DNA from: Anoplopoma fimbria
Taxonomy: Eukaryota; Chordata; Actinopteri; Perciformes; Anoplopomatidae
Reading direction: 5' to 3'
Assembly: GCF_027596085.1 (NCBI RefSeq)
Contig: NC_072454.1
Coordinates: 22,063,241-22,127,240, forward strand
Length of the DNA: 64,000 nucleotides
Every line of letters begins with the position of its first letter. Position 1 is the stretch's first letter. The translations under genes were made by a program, and so were the position numbers. Shown here piece after piece: positions 48,291-61,510 of this stretch. Under the pieces are notes generated by a model, which was not told the DNA's origin, searched no databases, and was given only the letters and a program-made list of their open reading frames with translations.

Positions 48291-49505
48291 ACTCTCTGTG
48301 TGCTCGTTACTATAAGAGAAATCTTTCACATTACATGTAGTCCTATAATTAATTATTCATAGTAATCTGAAAATATTGATAAGTACAGCTTTAACAACAC
48401 AGAGTACAAATTATTCTAAAAAAATCCCTTTACAAATGATTTATCAGGAGGGAAATGCATTCATGGAAGTAAAGGCCTTGAGCTGAGAAGTAAAGAATAC
48501 AGAGATGCAGAATCTAAAGGCAGTTGTTTGCAAAACTTGGAATTGTGGATGTTCTCAAAACTAAATATTTATGAAAGATTATACAGTAATGGCTGTGCTT
48601 CTTAATGTCATTCATTCATCAGCCCCATTTGGAACTAGCACTATCCATAGAACCAACATAAATAATTCAGTTTTGTCTCATTTTGTAAGTTTTTGCAATG
48701 AATGGAATAATGAAATGCATCGGACTCAGAATGCAAGGTTTTTTGTGTGTAACAAATTTTAGTGGGTGACGGATTTTAAAAAATGCAAACCAATAATACG
48801 GACTTGGTCTACAAAGGCCTTAACCCGTGCGGGACCAAGGAGGTTTTAGTAAGAACACTGACTGTAACTGTTTACAAGAAAACTATCCAGGGTACTTTTC
48901 ATTTAGACACTGGACGAATCTACCATAAGGCTCCTCGCTCTGCATTTTATGTGACACACCGAGGTCTACCACAAGTTTCAAGTCTGCTTGGTTGTTTTAC
49001 ATCACAGCACAAAATACACAGACAGCCGTGTTTTTCCAAACCTGTCAGAGATCTAACTTCAAAGGTTTCTGGAGCTTCCAGCAGTGACTGACAGTAGAAA
49101 AAAAATGCTTTCGTTAAGTAAATCAATTAGCCGACAGACAAGAAAAAAATTATTGTCAATGGCAATATCTAAATGATCTAATCTTTTAAGTCTTATACGA
49201 AGTAAAATTACAAATATTTGCGCGTTACACCTTCCAGCAATTGGTCAATGTTAAACTGTCATGGCAATATTGTTTCTGATAGGCAATCATGTTAATGGAG
49301 TTTTTTTTATTTATAAGCATATACAGGGAGCACAACAGGGGGAAAAAAGAGGTAGTGGGGGGGGAGGAAAAGGAGGGAGTAAAAAAAACTAAAGGTGAGA
49401 CAGATAGAGGGAAAGAGAAAGAGAATACAAGTCAAAGAGCAGCAGAATGAGACAGGAGGATGAGGTGAGATAGAGACATAGTGAGCTTGGAGAGAAAAGT
49501 GTGGT

Positions 49506-49531
49506 GAGAGAGAGAGAGAGAGAGAGAGTGA

Positions 49532-49565
<34 letters not shown>
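49506..49565. repeat. (GA)n microsatellite, interrupted
   Basis: GA units with single GTGA and GACA interruptions. Confidence 0.93.
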
Positions 49566-50316
49566 ATTAAAGGTTAACACGTGGGCCATGAGGGATCTAC
49601 AACGCTGGTAACAAACCCAATTTCCCCCCAACAAAAGATCGATGGACCACATTAAATTCAATGTCATTCCAATCCGAGGCAATGAAAACAATTACCGTGT
49701 CCACGCCTAATCAACAATGCATTGGCTGCGAATTGATGTGTGTGGGGACTGCAGCAAAGCTTGTACAGCGGAAGCATGAACAGCAGCAGGATGGTTGTTT
49801 GTGTACAGCAGCAAAAAGGTTGGTTGGTGCTGTGCTTTAACAGGACTGGTTGGGTTAGGAAAAAAATATTTTATGAGATATTGTCAAATATAGAAACATC
49901 CAACTACAAAAATATTCCTTTCTTACCAAGCTACATATTCAATATTTTATTTGCACATCCAATCAATTTCATTGTTAAACCATGATATTTCTGTCAGAGA
50001 CACTTATGTTAATGGATCGACCACAATGGCTGTAGTAAGATATGGCGAGAAAAAAAAGGATATTCAAATATATTTAACTGTGGAAATCTGAAAGAAATCT
50101 GAGTTATTTGCAGTTGACACCTATATGCATATTACATCTTAAAACAATACTGAAAGCCCAGCACGTGAGGAGGTCGGGCTGGTGGAGGCAGTTGCGGCGC
50201 TGACAGAGTACACACTTAAAAAAAAGTGTCACCTGTGACTGGATATTTTAAGTCAGCTGGCCAAGCAGCCTATTAATGAAACGTGAACAATGCAGCTGAC
50301 TTAATCAGCTGATGAT

Positions 50317-50700
50317 AGGGATGCACCGATTATTATTTTTTTTACAGATACCTGGGCTTTAGGTATCGGCCGATACAGAGTACCAATCCCATACCGGTGT
50401 TTGAGTAATAAGCTTTATGCCTCACTGTGACTGAGGTCATTCTTTTATGTTTAAATCAACATGCAGGCTTTACTTAAACATTGCTTTCCTTAACTTTGTA
50501 AAACAAAATGTAACAAATAAATTCATAGATATTCATTTACTTAATTGTATTTGGTATAAAATAATAGTGCACCAGCAACTTGGTAAAAAAAAAATCTATA
50601 AATTAACATAATATTAACAGTAAATAAACCTAGAATTTAATTGAATAGATCGGCCCTATTATCACCGATACCCGATCCAGCTAAATCAGTATCCCCTGAT
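50317..50700. mobile_element. hAT-like MITE fragment (TAGGGATGCACCGAT end)
   Basis: It begins with TAGGGATGCACCGAT, a terminal sequence seen on many fish hAT MITEs, and has internal GGTATCGGCCGATAC and CCGATACCCGATCC motifs. The right terminus is degraded. A second start, TAGGGATGCACTAATAC, occurs at about 50778 and is truncated after about 100 bases. Confidence 0.6.
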
Positions 50701-52769
50701 GTCAGATTAAAGATCTAATTAAAGAATTTATACATCACATTATATATATATATATATGACAATAATATAATTGAGTAGGGATGCACTAATACTTTTTTTT
50801 TTTTTCTGCTAATACCCATTCCAATAACTCAACTCAGGGTGTCTGCTGATACAGAGTATTTAATACCTGTGCCCTTTCTTTCTTCAAATATAAAAATCTG
50901 TGAAGTCCACTAGGTTGATCTCTCGGAATCATTTTCACTTAAAGTTACGTGAAGCCAAGGATTGCTGTGGCACTTAAAACAAAATCCCCTGGCCCAAAAT
51001 TGCTAAATGAATGTCATTTATAGAATATTTACTGAATATTACGATAACGGTGTTGAAAGAACTGTATTTAATTTAATTTTATATAATATTTATTTTATTT
51101 GGTGATATCTTGCAGATTGCCGATCAGCACTAGTACTGATATGGCAAATGAGATTGGGGCCTCCTTAACCCGAAACTTAACCCTAAGATTTTAGAGAATC
51201 AACATTAAAACAAAAAATTGGTACATCTAAAACCTTACAGCACAATCCAAGCACATACTCCCCACACAAAGACATCATTATCAGCCAAACCACAATACAA
51301 AACTCTCCCCAGACAAGTCCACACCTCCATTTAGAGTATTGGCAGGGTAAGAGAAACAAGAATTAATTTTTTTTAGCATGCCTGTCCATTTGATTACCAA
51401 CATTTCAGACCGTGCGCAGCGTCACAAAATTAAAATTTCATAGCCTTTTCAACGCTACATCCCACACAGCTGCTGTGAGCCACGAGAAGAAAGAAAGAAG
51501 GAAATCCAAAATGTCATTCTGCATAAAAAGCTTAAATCCCCCGCCGTATGAGGGGATTTAAGCATGCTGCCAATATTGTTCTCGAAAACATTCACAGACA
51601 AGTTGGGCTTTCCATTAGCTATCTAGATTGATACCGAGTGATGCAGCTGACGGACGGCTAGCGACAGACTGTGATTGGTTGTTAGGGGCAGTGAAATTGG
51701 AAAGGAGGCCAGCAATCGATAACCACCCACCATCCCTCCGCAATAGACGAGTAGTCTTTGGCAACGAGGGTGATGCCAGAATGAATGGAAGCCACTGAGC
51801 AAACCAAACCCTCCGATGACTGCTGTCACATCAGATCGCTGTCAAAAGCACACACCAGACAAAGCCATCAGCTGACGGCTGTCACACTGGATGTCTGAGT
51901 GGGGGTGGGCAAAGTCTGCTGGAAGTTTGTCCCCGATGTACTCAACGGGCTTATGATGAAGTCAAAGAAAAAGAAAAGGGCGACAGCGAGGTACTGTTGA
52001 GTACTTTCTATTATGTCAAAGTCGACAGCAAATACAATGGAGTGCTGCATAAGTGAGTCCTAAAAACCCGGAAATGAGTCAGAATTTTTGCACTTCTGGT
52101 TCCCTTGTCTCCCTTGGGGGTTTTAGTTCGATGGTTGAAATATGGTCCGTGGTTAACACAAGATTAAGAGATATTAACATTTTGTTCAAATATGTCAGTA
52201 AATACCCCTCTCGTGAATTTATAAGCTTTTAGGTCTCTTAGAAGGAAGCTAACAAGTGGCTAAATGAGACTAGAACACTGGTCCGCCTTTAGTTTTGTGG
52301 TGGTGAGGTTGAAGTTATGCGAACGTGGTGTAGTTCCTTTATACCCCAACGGTAGCTTTTTACTTTTGCTGATTGCCGATCTATTCTGACAAAAATTGTG
52401 TTCATTTGTGAAGATTATCTTGCTGAAAGTATCATAGACGTTGGTTTGCAACAGAGAACTAATCCACACTTTATTGGAAAAATCCCATTGGCTTTTGGTT
52501 GAGGGTACCAAAGCGATGCTAACTTCCTGATTGGCCTACAAAACATTTATTTCGTTCTGTGTAAAGCTACTATCAATGAAAGTCAACAATTTATGCCTAT
52601 GTTTCACATATTAAAAAGACTGTAGGCTTTTAATGCGAAACAATTCTGCAGAACGTCTTGAGTACTGTTCTTTTTTTACTCATTCATTCCACTCATTTCT
52701 ACTTTGCAGTTTTTGTATTTTAGTAAGTTGGTGTTAAGATAGAGACTGCTATATACTAAAGCAGGTGTG

Positions 52770-52960
52770 CCTTAGGGGTTAGAGTGGGTTGTCCTGGTTG
52801 CAGGATTGGCAGTTTCATCCCTAATTTCTCCTGACCACGTGTTGAAGTGTACCTAAGCATGACACTGAACCCAACAGTGTGAATTGGTAAAGGATAGGCA
52901 AACTGCAAAGCGCTTTCCCCATTAAGGTAGAAAAGCATTATATAAATAAAGTCCATTATC
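52770..52960 (+). mobile_element. tRNA-derived SINE, degraded
   Basis: It has the same general layout as the SINE at 60636: a decayed tRNA-like head near 52775-52830, the core GTGTACCTAAGCATGACACTGAACCC, and the tail GCAAAGCGCTTTCCCC...AAAAGCATTATATAAATAAAGTCCATTATC. Both boxes are mutated, so it is probably inactive. Confidence 0.7.
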
Positions 52961-53009
52961 ATACAACCTCCTGCAAAGAGGTTTTTACATTAAAAGTTAA
53001 ATTCTACCT

Positions 53010-53310
53010 CTGTCCATATTGTCATCATTTCATAAAAGTGTTTGTGAAATTGTCATAATTAGCTTATCAATTCTTGAGCTTGGCCTAAAATGTGTTTTGT
53101 GAGGTAACAGTGACCTTGATCTTTTACCTTTCATCACCAAATTCAAATCAATAATTAATGAGTCCAGGTGGGCGTTTATGCAAAATCTCAAGCATTTCCC
53201 TCGAGGTGTTCCTGAGATATCACTTTCACAATCATGGACCGGACAGACGGACGATCAACCCAAAAACCAAATGCCTACAGCCAATGCTTCTCCAACGCCA
53301 GAAACTAAGC
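53010..53310 (+). repeat. Family B dispersed repeat
   Basis: It contains GAGGTAACAGTGACCTTGATC, GAGTCCAGGTGGGCGTTTATG, GGTGTTCCTGAGATATCAC and CCGGACAGACGGACGATC. It is antisense to smap1. Confidence 0.7.
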
Positions 53311-54544
53311 AACAGAGTGATGAATATGATGGTGTTGTGGAAATGTACATAATGCTGAATTTACAATGTGTGCCATTATTTTAATGCCTTCTTTTATTTT
53401 TTCAGTTATTGTTAGCAACAGTGTTGTATTATTGAGTCCCATCTCTCTAATTTTATTTTTTACCATACAAGGTTATGAAGACAGTTGATCACTCTCAATT
53501 TCCAACATCTCTAGATGAAGTCATTTTTAGATATTTTCTTTTAATTCATGTCTTGAACAGCATGAAAACAAACTCCAAGGGACTCGTGAGGCAAAGAATT
53601 AATCAAGATTGGGAAGCTGGCTGCCAGAAATGGTAATACTGTATATAAATATTCATTAGGTGCATGAAACTGGACCCAACATCCCTCGGGTACCTGTGGC
53701 ATCCTAATCACATCAAAGCATGAGATAATGCTATTATAAAAAGTGCTTGATGAGACGATAAGCCACACTTTGAGACCAGGCAGCAGCTTGCGGAACTGGC
53801 ATGTCTCCTTCTGCATGTGGCTTATATTAAATGGACCCAACAGTGTGCCATCTAATAAATAAAACAAAACCAAAAAAAAAAAAAACAGCATACCAAACAT
53901 GCACACAGAGGCATGACATTTAGTAGTTCTAGATATCTACGACATTCAGCACCTGCACAACAAAAGGTCAAGCATTGTGGAAGGAAGAGAGAAAGGAAGC
54001 TGCCGTTGCAGCCGCGGAATGACATTAAACTAATGAGCAGTAACATGGTCTTCATGGTGTGTTTTAAAGGAAAGGTTTCTTAGATTGGGAATTCCCCCGA
54101 GCTCAGTCGTAAACTAAGGACGATAATATAAAATAAAACTTTATTTATCCCGAAGGAAAGTTTTGTGCCAGAGTTTGATCAAAGATTACAACAGAAGAAT
54201 AACAATAGAATAAAAAATATAAACATATAGCAAAATAACAATTATCAAGTATAAAAGAAGTAATACTGACACCAATGCAATAAAGAATAGCAATAAGAGT
54301 AAGATAAAAAAAATAATCAACTACAATAGAAAAAGGAAATTACAACAAAAAATACTCAAAACAAGGGTAAAAACAGTATTATCTTTCATAAATATGGTGT
54401 AAAACAGAAAAATAAAAATGTATTTCTCTCACACGCTCTTTATTTATGCACGGTTATGTTAAGAAAAGTGAGTAATAATTGATACTGCATGTGCACTACT
54501 TGGATGTACTGTACTTTGAACTGTTACTGCGGCCCGGACACAGA

Positions 54545-55185
54545 TCCCTGTCTACATCAAGGGAGCTGAGGTGGAGCAAGTGAACAGTTTCTGGGAATCA
54601 GCATCACAAATAGTCTGACGTGGTCTTCACACATCTCCATCCTGGTAAAGAAAGCTCATAAATGGCTGTATTTCCTAAGGAAACTTAAGAAGGCAAAATT
54701 CCCGAGCCAAGTTCTGGTTAACTTCTTCAGATAAGCAATAGAAAGCATCCTGACTGGAAACATATTGGCATGGGATGTGCAGGGATCCAGGACAAGAGGG
54801 CTCTACAGTGGGTGATTAAAACTGCCCAGAACATCATTGGTACCCATCTACTGAGCATCAGTGATATTGGTGACAAGAGGTGCCTGCAAAGAGTTCAAAG
54901 GATATAAAAAGACAAAACCCACCTAGCCCACAACCTATTCACCCTGCTGTCATCTGGAAATACTTACAGAAGTATCAGCTACTGTACCACCAGACTTTAA
55001 ACCAAACCTTTCCTCAAGCTGAGTGACCTACTCAATTCATCCTCCACCCATCACATGTGATATACTTCTTTTTTGTGTATTTTTGTGTTTTGTTTTGTAG
55101 CAAAATGGCACTACAATCTACATTTTGTTGTGCAACCCTGTTGTACAATGACAATAAAAATAACCTTGTAACCTTGTACTTTGAA
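54545..55185 (+). mobile_element. Non-LTR retrotransposon 3' end (Rex1/CR1-like)
   Basis: Shifting + frames give EQVNSFWESASQ, LTWSSHISILVKKAHKWLYFLRKLKKA, ILTGNILAWD and, nearby, PCCHLEILTEVSATVPPDFK. These match the C-terminal region of fish Rex1/CR1-type reverse transcriptases (FLGxxIxxxLxWxxHxxxLVKKAxQRLxFLRxLKK...). It ends with an ACAATGACAATAAAAATAACCTTGTAACCTT-type 3' tail. There are several stops. Clade assignment is tentative. Confidence 0.78.
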
Positions 55186-57195
55186 TTATACAAAGCCTAC
55201 ACAGTGGGGCATCAAAGGGGGCTTGGTGGTCTAAAGGCCCCCCCCATACATAAACAGGGATCCTGGAGGTTCATAGCAAGTTTGATGATGGGTCTGATAA
55301 AGTACCGTTCTAAATCTATGTCAAACTGCAAAATATAAATTGTAGACATGTCATTTTTTGTGACGAATGCCTAGAGAATCATAGGGCTACAGTATGAATA
55401 GTAACAAAAATATGTTCGTGGAGACATCATCGACTCATTCCGTCCATCCATCTGTGCTTCTTGCCAGGCCGGTGTACACAAGCGAACAACAGCTTCAGTC
55501 CCAAAATATTTGTACCGCCTTTCAAACCAACATCAATCTCTGGAACTCTGGGGAGCACTGCATCGCCGACTACCACCTCATAAATGATGAAACCTGGAAC
55601 CAGCGGTACTCACTCACTCACTCGCATCTCCAACAACACACCTGCAGTCCCTGACAGAGAGGCTCGGTGACCCACTGAGACTGTACTCAGCCTCTCAGAC
55701 TCCCACCGTCCTCCCTCCCGTTTGCACGTACGAGAGGCCGGGAGATGAAACAAACGTCTTATCCTCTGAGGGGAGGCAGAGCGAGGTGATGGAACAAACA
55801 AAGAGCGAGCAACACTAATAGAGGGAGAGGAAAAAAAACAAATAGAGTGGAAGGAGACGAGCGGGAGATGAGGGCTACAAATTGGTTAGCGGCGAGAAGA
55901 GCGAGAGTGGGCGTGAGGGAGAGACACAGAGGACAGGAAATAGAGGACGAATGAAGAAGAATAACCATGAGCATGATTGAGGGAGACATGTTACAGACAG
56001 CTGCAGACAGTGCAGCTAAGAAGCAAGTGTACTACAGCTGCAAAGGTAGAGCGGAAGCTGCAGTTAAGCTGCTAGAACCTCTGGAGCAGCAGCAGAAGTA
56101 GTCACACTGTGAATCAGTAGGATTGGTATTAGTCAGATGCTACATTTCCGCAAAAAAAAACGTTTCTGTTCAAGCCTTAAAGGTGGTCAAGTCGAAATTC
56201 AGGGCATATAAGACTGAGGGATTGTGTCCACGCGGCTCTCAACATGGCGAAGAGCTGACGTCTAGCAGCTGACGGTGCTAACAGTGCTAACAGAACTAGC
56301 TGTGTTGACAACATTGTCACTCCCAACTCTTCAAATACAGAGGCTTGGTCAGTGGCCCTAAACCACGAATTTTGACGCTCTACGTACTCCTCTAGCTTCA
56401 GATACGTAGACAGCGCGGTGTGTCAGTATCAGTATAGAGAGGCACTGACCAAACGTTGGTATTTGACGAGTTGTGAGTGAGATGGAGTTGTGTTTATGTG
56501 AAGAGGAACCCGAGGGTGGGGTCGGGGCAGCATTATGAAAATTGTGAAAGTCACTTTCTTGCTCAAAAAATGAACAGTATATTTTATTCAAAAGAGAAAC
56601 CAACAGCAACAAAGCAGTGTGTATGACTGGAGCACGTAGAGCCAAGTTTACCTCGTGGGCCATTATTTTGAGTGCTGACTTTTATTTGACATTGGTAGGT
56701 GTGGCTGCTGCAGTGGAGACGGCGGTAGCAGAGTGACTGGTAACTACAACAGCGGTACTGTAGTACATGTAGTAGTTGGAGGTAGCGCTGTAAGGAAGTG
56801 GATTGTCTCCTCGTGGCTGACAGCTGCCTTATTAACGCTATAAAAGAGAATAACAAAAACTGCCACCGGCTGGGTGAGCCGACGCTGTGGAAGACAGACG
56901 GGGAGGGAGAGGGAGAGAAGAGAGGCAGGGAGGAAGAGGGGGTCAATCTGAGGGGGGAGAGGAGGGTTGGGGCAATTAGGAAGAGAGTGAACAAAAAGTT
57001 GAGGAGCAAAGGGAGCGAGATGATGAGGAGTACAGGTAAGTCAAATAAAGAAAAGGACATGAGGAGAGGATGACAAATTGAGGGACAGATAGGGAGGAGA
57101 GAGATGGAAAGAAATGGACGGTGCAGCGTGTTGATAATGCATTATCAATACAGACGGAGATATCTATATAGTCGGCAGCACAGCAGCTCCACCCT

Positions 57196-57199
<4 letters not shown>

Positions 57200-57227
<28 letters not shown>

Positions 57228-57342
57228 ACAAAGTCCCTGCGTGTGTGTGTGGCACAGCAGTAAGTCAGAGGCTGTTAAGTGCGCCGGGCTGCTGCAGTTC
57301 TGCACCACTCAACACAATCTGTCACTCAGCTGGTGGCACCGA

Positions 57343-57433
<91 letters not shown>

Positions 57434-57568
57434 AAAAGGTTTTGTTATAGAGAGGAGATCTTCTTCCACACGCAAGCATCTCTTCCACACCGGTTACATT
57501 CATCTCTTACACACACGAGATCTTACATTCACACACGACAGCATCTCTTCCACACACGGTTACATTCA

Positions 57569-57631
<63 letters not shown>
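57200..57631. repeat. Three (CA)n arrays
   Basis: CA at about 57200-57227, 57346-57431 and 57570-57631. Between the second and third lie near-repeats of CTTCCACAC..GTTACATTCATC. Confidence 0.95.
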
Positions 57632-57633
<2 letters not shown>

Positions 57634-58315
57634 GACATAAACACAAAGAGGTAAAACAGACATACACTAATGTAGAAAAGCGCAGACAAATTTGGTTAAT
57701 GCATGCAAAATGGCACAAACAACCACAACACAAACGCACACTCAATCACTCACACACTCTACAAATATATGCACCCACAGAGACACACAAACACACACTT
57801 GAGTGTTTGAGGAAGGTCACGGGTCTGACGCCTGACGCGTGACGGTGCCGTTCAGGGAAAGAATGCCAGATCAAATCAAAACGGCGGCAACGAACACACA
57901 CAGCACACACAGCAGTTTAAACATGGTGATTTCAGGTGTTTGAGGAAGGGAATCTGATTTGTCACTAAACAGGAGGGCTTTCAGAGCATCGAGAATTGTG
58001 TTAGGCTGTGTATTTTTGAGAAAGGGGCGGTTTCAGGTTGGAATTTTTTGGGGTGGATTTAGGGAACAGGCAGACCCACAGATGCTCCGATTCAGGGAAC
58101 ACAAACCCGATGATCCAACTTGTCCAGAGGAAGGCGCTCGATGGACTGGATGCGATGCACGGGCACACACACACACACACACTCAGACACGTGGATTTAG
58201 AGAACACACAGTTGGATTTGGGAAAAGCATGTGCGACAAGCTGGATTAGCATGCAGGTGTTACCGTGGAACACACAGAGAATCTTCTTCAAGATTGTTGT
58301 GTTTATGCTCTAGTT

Positions 58316-58800
58316 TGTATATGAGAAGATGGATGTAGTCGTCGTTACGTCACACTTTGGTTTGTCCGTTTTGAAGCCTCGAGGTTGGCATGTCGGCCGT
58401 CGCCATCTTGGCTTTTTGCAACCAGGGAACGGAAGTGACCATATTTGTGCTAAATACGAATGAAATTGACCCTGTATACGTTCCGGTAGAGACCTGTCTA
58501 TCAAAGTAAGCCCCACCCTCAAGCATACCCTGCTTTATGGTCTATTTGACTCTAAATGGACCATAATTCACTAAATGAACATCATGCTGTATTGAAGAAG
58601 ACTTGAAACTAGAGATTGAGACCATAAACTTTACAATGTTTACTGAGGTAATAAATCAAGTTAGAAGTAGGGTCATTTTCTCATAGACTTCTATACAATT
58701 AGACTTCTTTTTGCAACCAAATGCCCCCCTGCTGGCCGTCAGAAAGAATGCAGGTTCAAGGCACTTCCACATTGGCTTCACTTTTCAGAAGTGGAGGAAG
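58316..58800 (+). repeat. Family A dispersed repeat
   Basis: Near-complete, from GTATATGAGAAGATGGATGT to CATTGGCTTCACTTTTCAG, with a small internal deletion in the CTCATGTTTACAATG block. It is antisense to smap1. Confidence 0.82.
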
Positions 58801-59599
58801 AGAATCTTCGTACAGGGTCAATGCCAACTATCAGTTTTGACGCCCAAATCGTATCTATCTTCGGTGTGATCCACATCCCCGCCTTTACATGAACAACAAC
58901 TCTTGATTCAATACATTTTTATAATGTTATAACCTTCATTATCATCATCAAGTTTCCTGCTCCTAGCTGCCGTAGCCTCTGTGTCAACTGAAAATGACCT
59001 TGCTGTGACAGACAAACAAGTCACTGCTGGTTTACAAAAAACGGCTAACGTAAACAGAAAAGGTAGGCCATTTATTCCAGTTATCAAGCCACTAGAATAT
59101 AAAATAACTTTGACAGTAAACTAGCTACATGTAGCACCTAGAACATAGAATAGCACCTGCGATATTTACAGATCGCTGTCAACATAATTATGTTATGGAC
59201 CATCTCCCTCTCACACGTCAGCAGGGACTTGACACAAATCTACGACCGACAATGAATCCTGTTGTACGATATGCTTTACAAAGCCCTGAGCTCTGTGAAT
59301 GCCAACCTGCTCAGTTTGGAGAGGTAAGCTGGGATATAACCATCTCAGTGGCATATATAGGCTCTGCTGCATCACAGCGGGGGGGGGGGGGGGATGCGTA
59401 TGTGTGGTTGTTTGAGATGGGAGGGAGTGGATTTATAGTGGGGGAGGCTGGATGTGTGCGTTTATGATTGCCTGTGTGTGTTTTCTTGGGATACAGGCTT
59501 GATTCTCGTCCTCCAGCGGTGCAAATCCACCTTATTGATTAGCCTCCGTGTGGCTACGCTATCGATCCTCTGACTGCCAGACCTCAGAGAGCACAGCTT

Positions 59600-60081
<482 letters not shown>

Positions 60082-60635
60082 TCATTTCTATCTCCAACTA
60101 AAGGCGAGCGCCAGTGTTTCCCATGAAGGAAAGCAGCCTCTTGTTCTCTTTGATAATTTATTCATGGGGCTGAGAAGAAAAAGACAACACACGCCAGCAC
60201 TCCAACGGGACGACACAATGATTTAGTCTTCATAGAGAGGGAGAGAGAGAGAGCTAGGAGGAGAGGGAGAAGGACGAATGCAGCAGAGGTGGAGATGAAT
60301 GGAGGTGAGGAGAGGGAGGGGGAAACAACGAGAGGGAGATAATGGAGTCACTCATTCTCCCTTTAAAATAGCACTGTGTGTTTTTGTGGTGGTGAGTCTG
60401 GAGTACACTCTGTCCTCTTTCTCCACTTTCTGTGACACACCTGTTACGTCTCTTTCACACGCTTTTTTTTCCACTAACAAGAATTTATTTTTATTGAATC
60501 ATCTTAAAATGGGAAAATTCGCTACCTTTTTATGTGAACGTCCAAACGATGTTGTTGGTAAAGATCGTCGACTGAAGCAATAAATTCCTCAGTGCACGCT
60601 AAGCTGACCCAGAGAGCTGAGTTCGCAGCGGCAAA

Positions 60636-60939
60636 ATTACATTACATTACATTACAGTCATTTAGCAGACGCTTTTCTCCAAAGCGACTTACAGTCAGTA
60701 GTATATTACATATCATTCACCCATTCACACACTGATGACAGGCTACCATGCAAGGTGCCACCATCAGACTCTAACTAACATTCATGCAACATCCAGTCCA
60801 CACCGATGGCAAGCCTTCAGGAGCAACTTGGGGTTAAGTGTCTTGCCCAAGGACACATCGACTGCTGAAGCCGGGTATCGAACCACCGACCCTCTGATTG
60901 GAGAACTACCTTGCTCTCCACTACGCCACAGCCGCCCTC
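60636..60939 (-). mobile_element. tRNA-derived SINE, near full length
   Basis: On the minus strand it starts GAGGGCGGCTGTGGCGTAGTGG. This contains an A-box-like TGGCGTAGTGGAG (60916-60928) and a B-box-like GGTTCGATACC (60874-60884), the internal RNA polymerase III promoter of a tRNA head. The body has the usual fish core (TCCTTGGGCAAGACACTTAACCC) and the tail TAAGTCGCTTTGGAGAAAAGCGTCTGCTAAATG, ending in a (GTAAT)n simple repeat, typical of LINE-mobilised SINEs. Its orientation is the same as smap1. Confidence 0.88.
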
Positions 60940-60991
60940 AAAATATATTGTTCTTCCTCAAAATCAACAGTTCCAAAACCTGTTGTCAATT

Positions 60992-61510
60992 CCTATAGAC
61001 TGTATATAAGAAGTGGCCCTAGTCTTCGTGATGTCACCAATTGATTTTTGGACAGCAGTTTAGAAGCCTTGAGTTCTGCAGTTTGGCCGCCATTTTGGAT
61101 TACGGTCGTCGCCATCTTGGTTTCTTCCAACCAGTGATTGGAAGTTACCATGTTTGGAATGCGGAGGAGTGACGTAGAGACGTAGTAAAGCTCTTTTAGA
61201 GGGTCAAAGGTAGCCTCGCCCTAAAGCATACTCTGCTTTATGGTCTGTTTGACTCTAAATGGATCATAATTTACTAAATGAACATCATGCTGTATTGAAG
61301 AAGACTTGAAACTAGAGATTGAGACCATAAACTCATGTTTACAATGTTTACTGAGTGGATAAATCACGACAGAAGTAGAGTCATTATCTCATAGACATCT
61401 ATAAAATGTAACTTATCTTTGGCCGCCAGAGGAGTCGCCCCCTGCTGGTCAGTAGAGAGAATGCAGGTTTAAAAGACTTCCCCATTGGTTTCACTTTTCA
61501 GAACACCTGG
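60992..61510 (+). repeat. Family A dispersed repeat, best-preserved left end
   Basis: It starts CTATAGACTGTATATAAGAAG, close to the SINE at 60636-60939, and runs to CATTGGTTTCACTTTTCAG. The GACTGTATATAA start resembles termini of fish MITEs, but no matching inverted right end is seen in any copy here. It is antisense to smap1. Confidence 0.82.

Noticed and set aside
48783..49091. A 102-codon + frame
   Set aside because: No recognised motif and no splice or promoter context; within an intron of smap1.
55057..55338. A 93-codon + frame
   Set aside because: It overlaps the 3' tail of the LINE fragment and is not in the reverse-transcriptase frame.
57001..57045. A TACAG|GTAAG donor-like site on the + strand
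   Set aside because: No matching coding frame or acceptor; purine-rich intron sequence.
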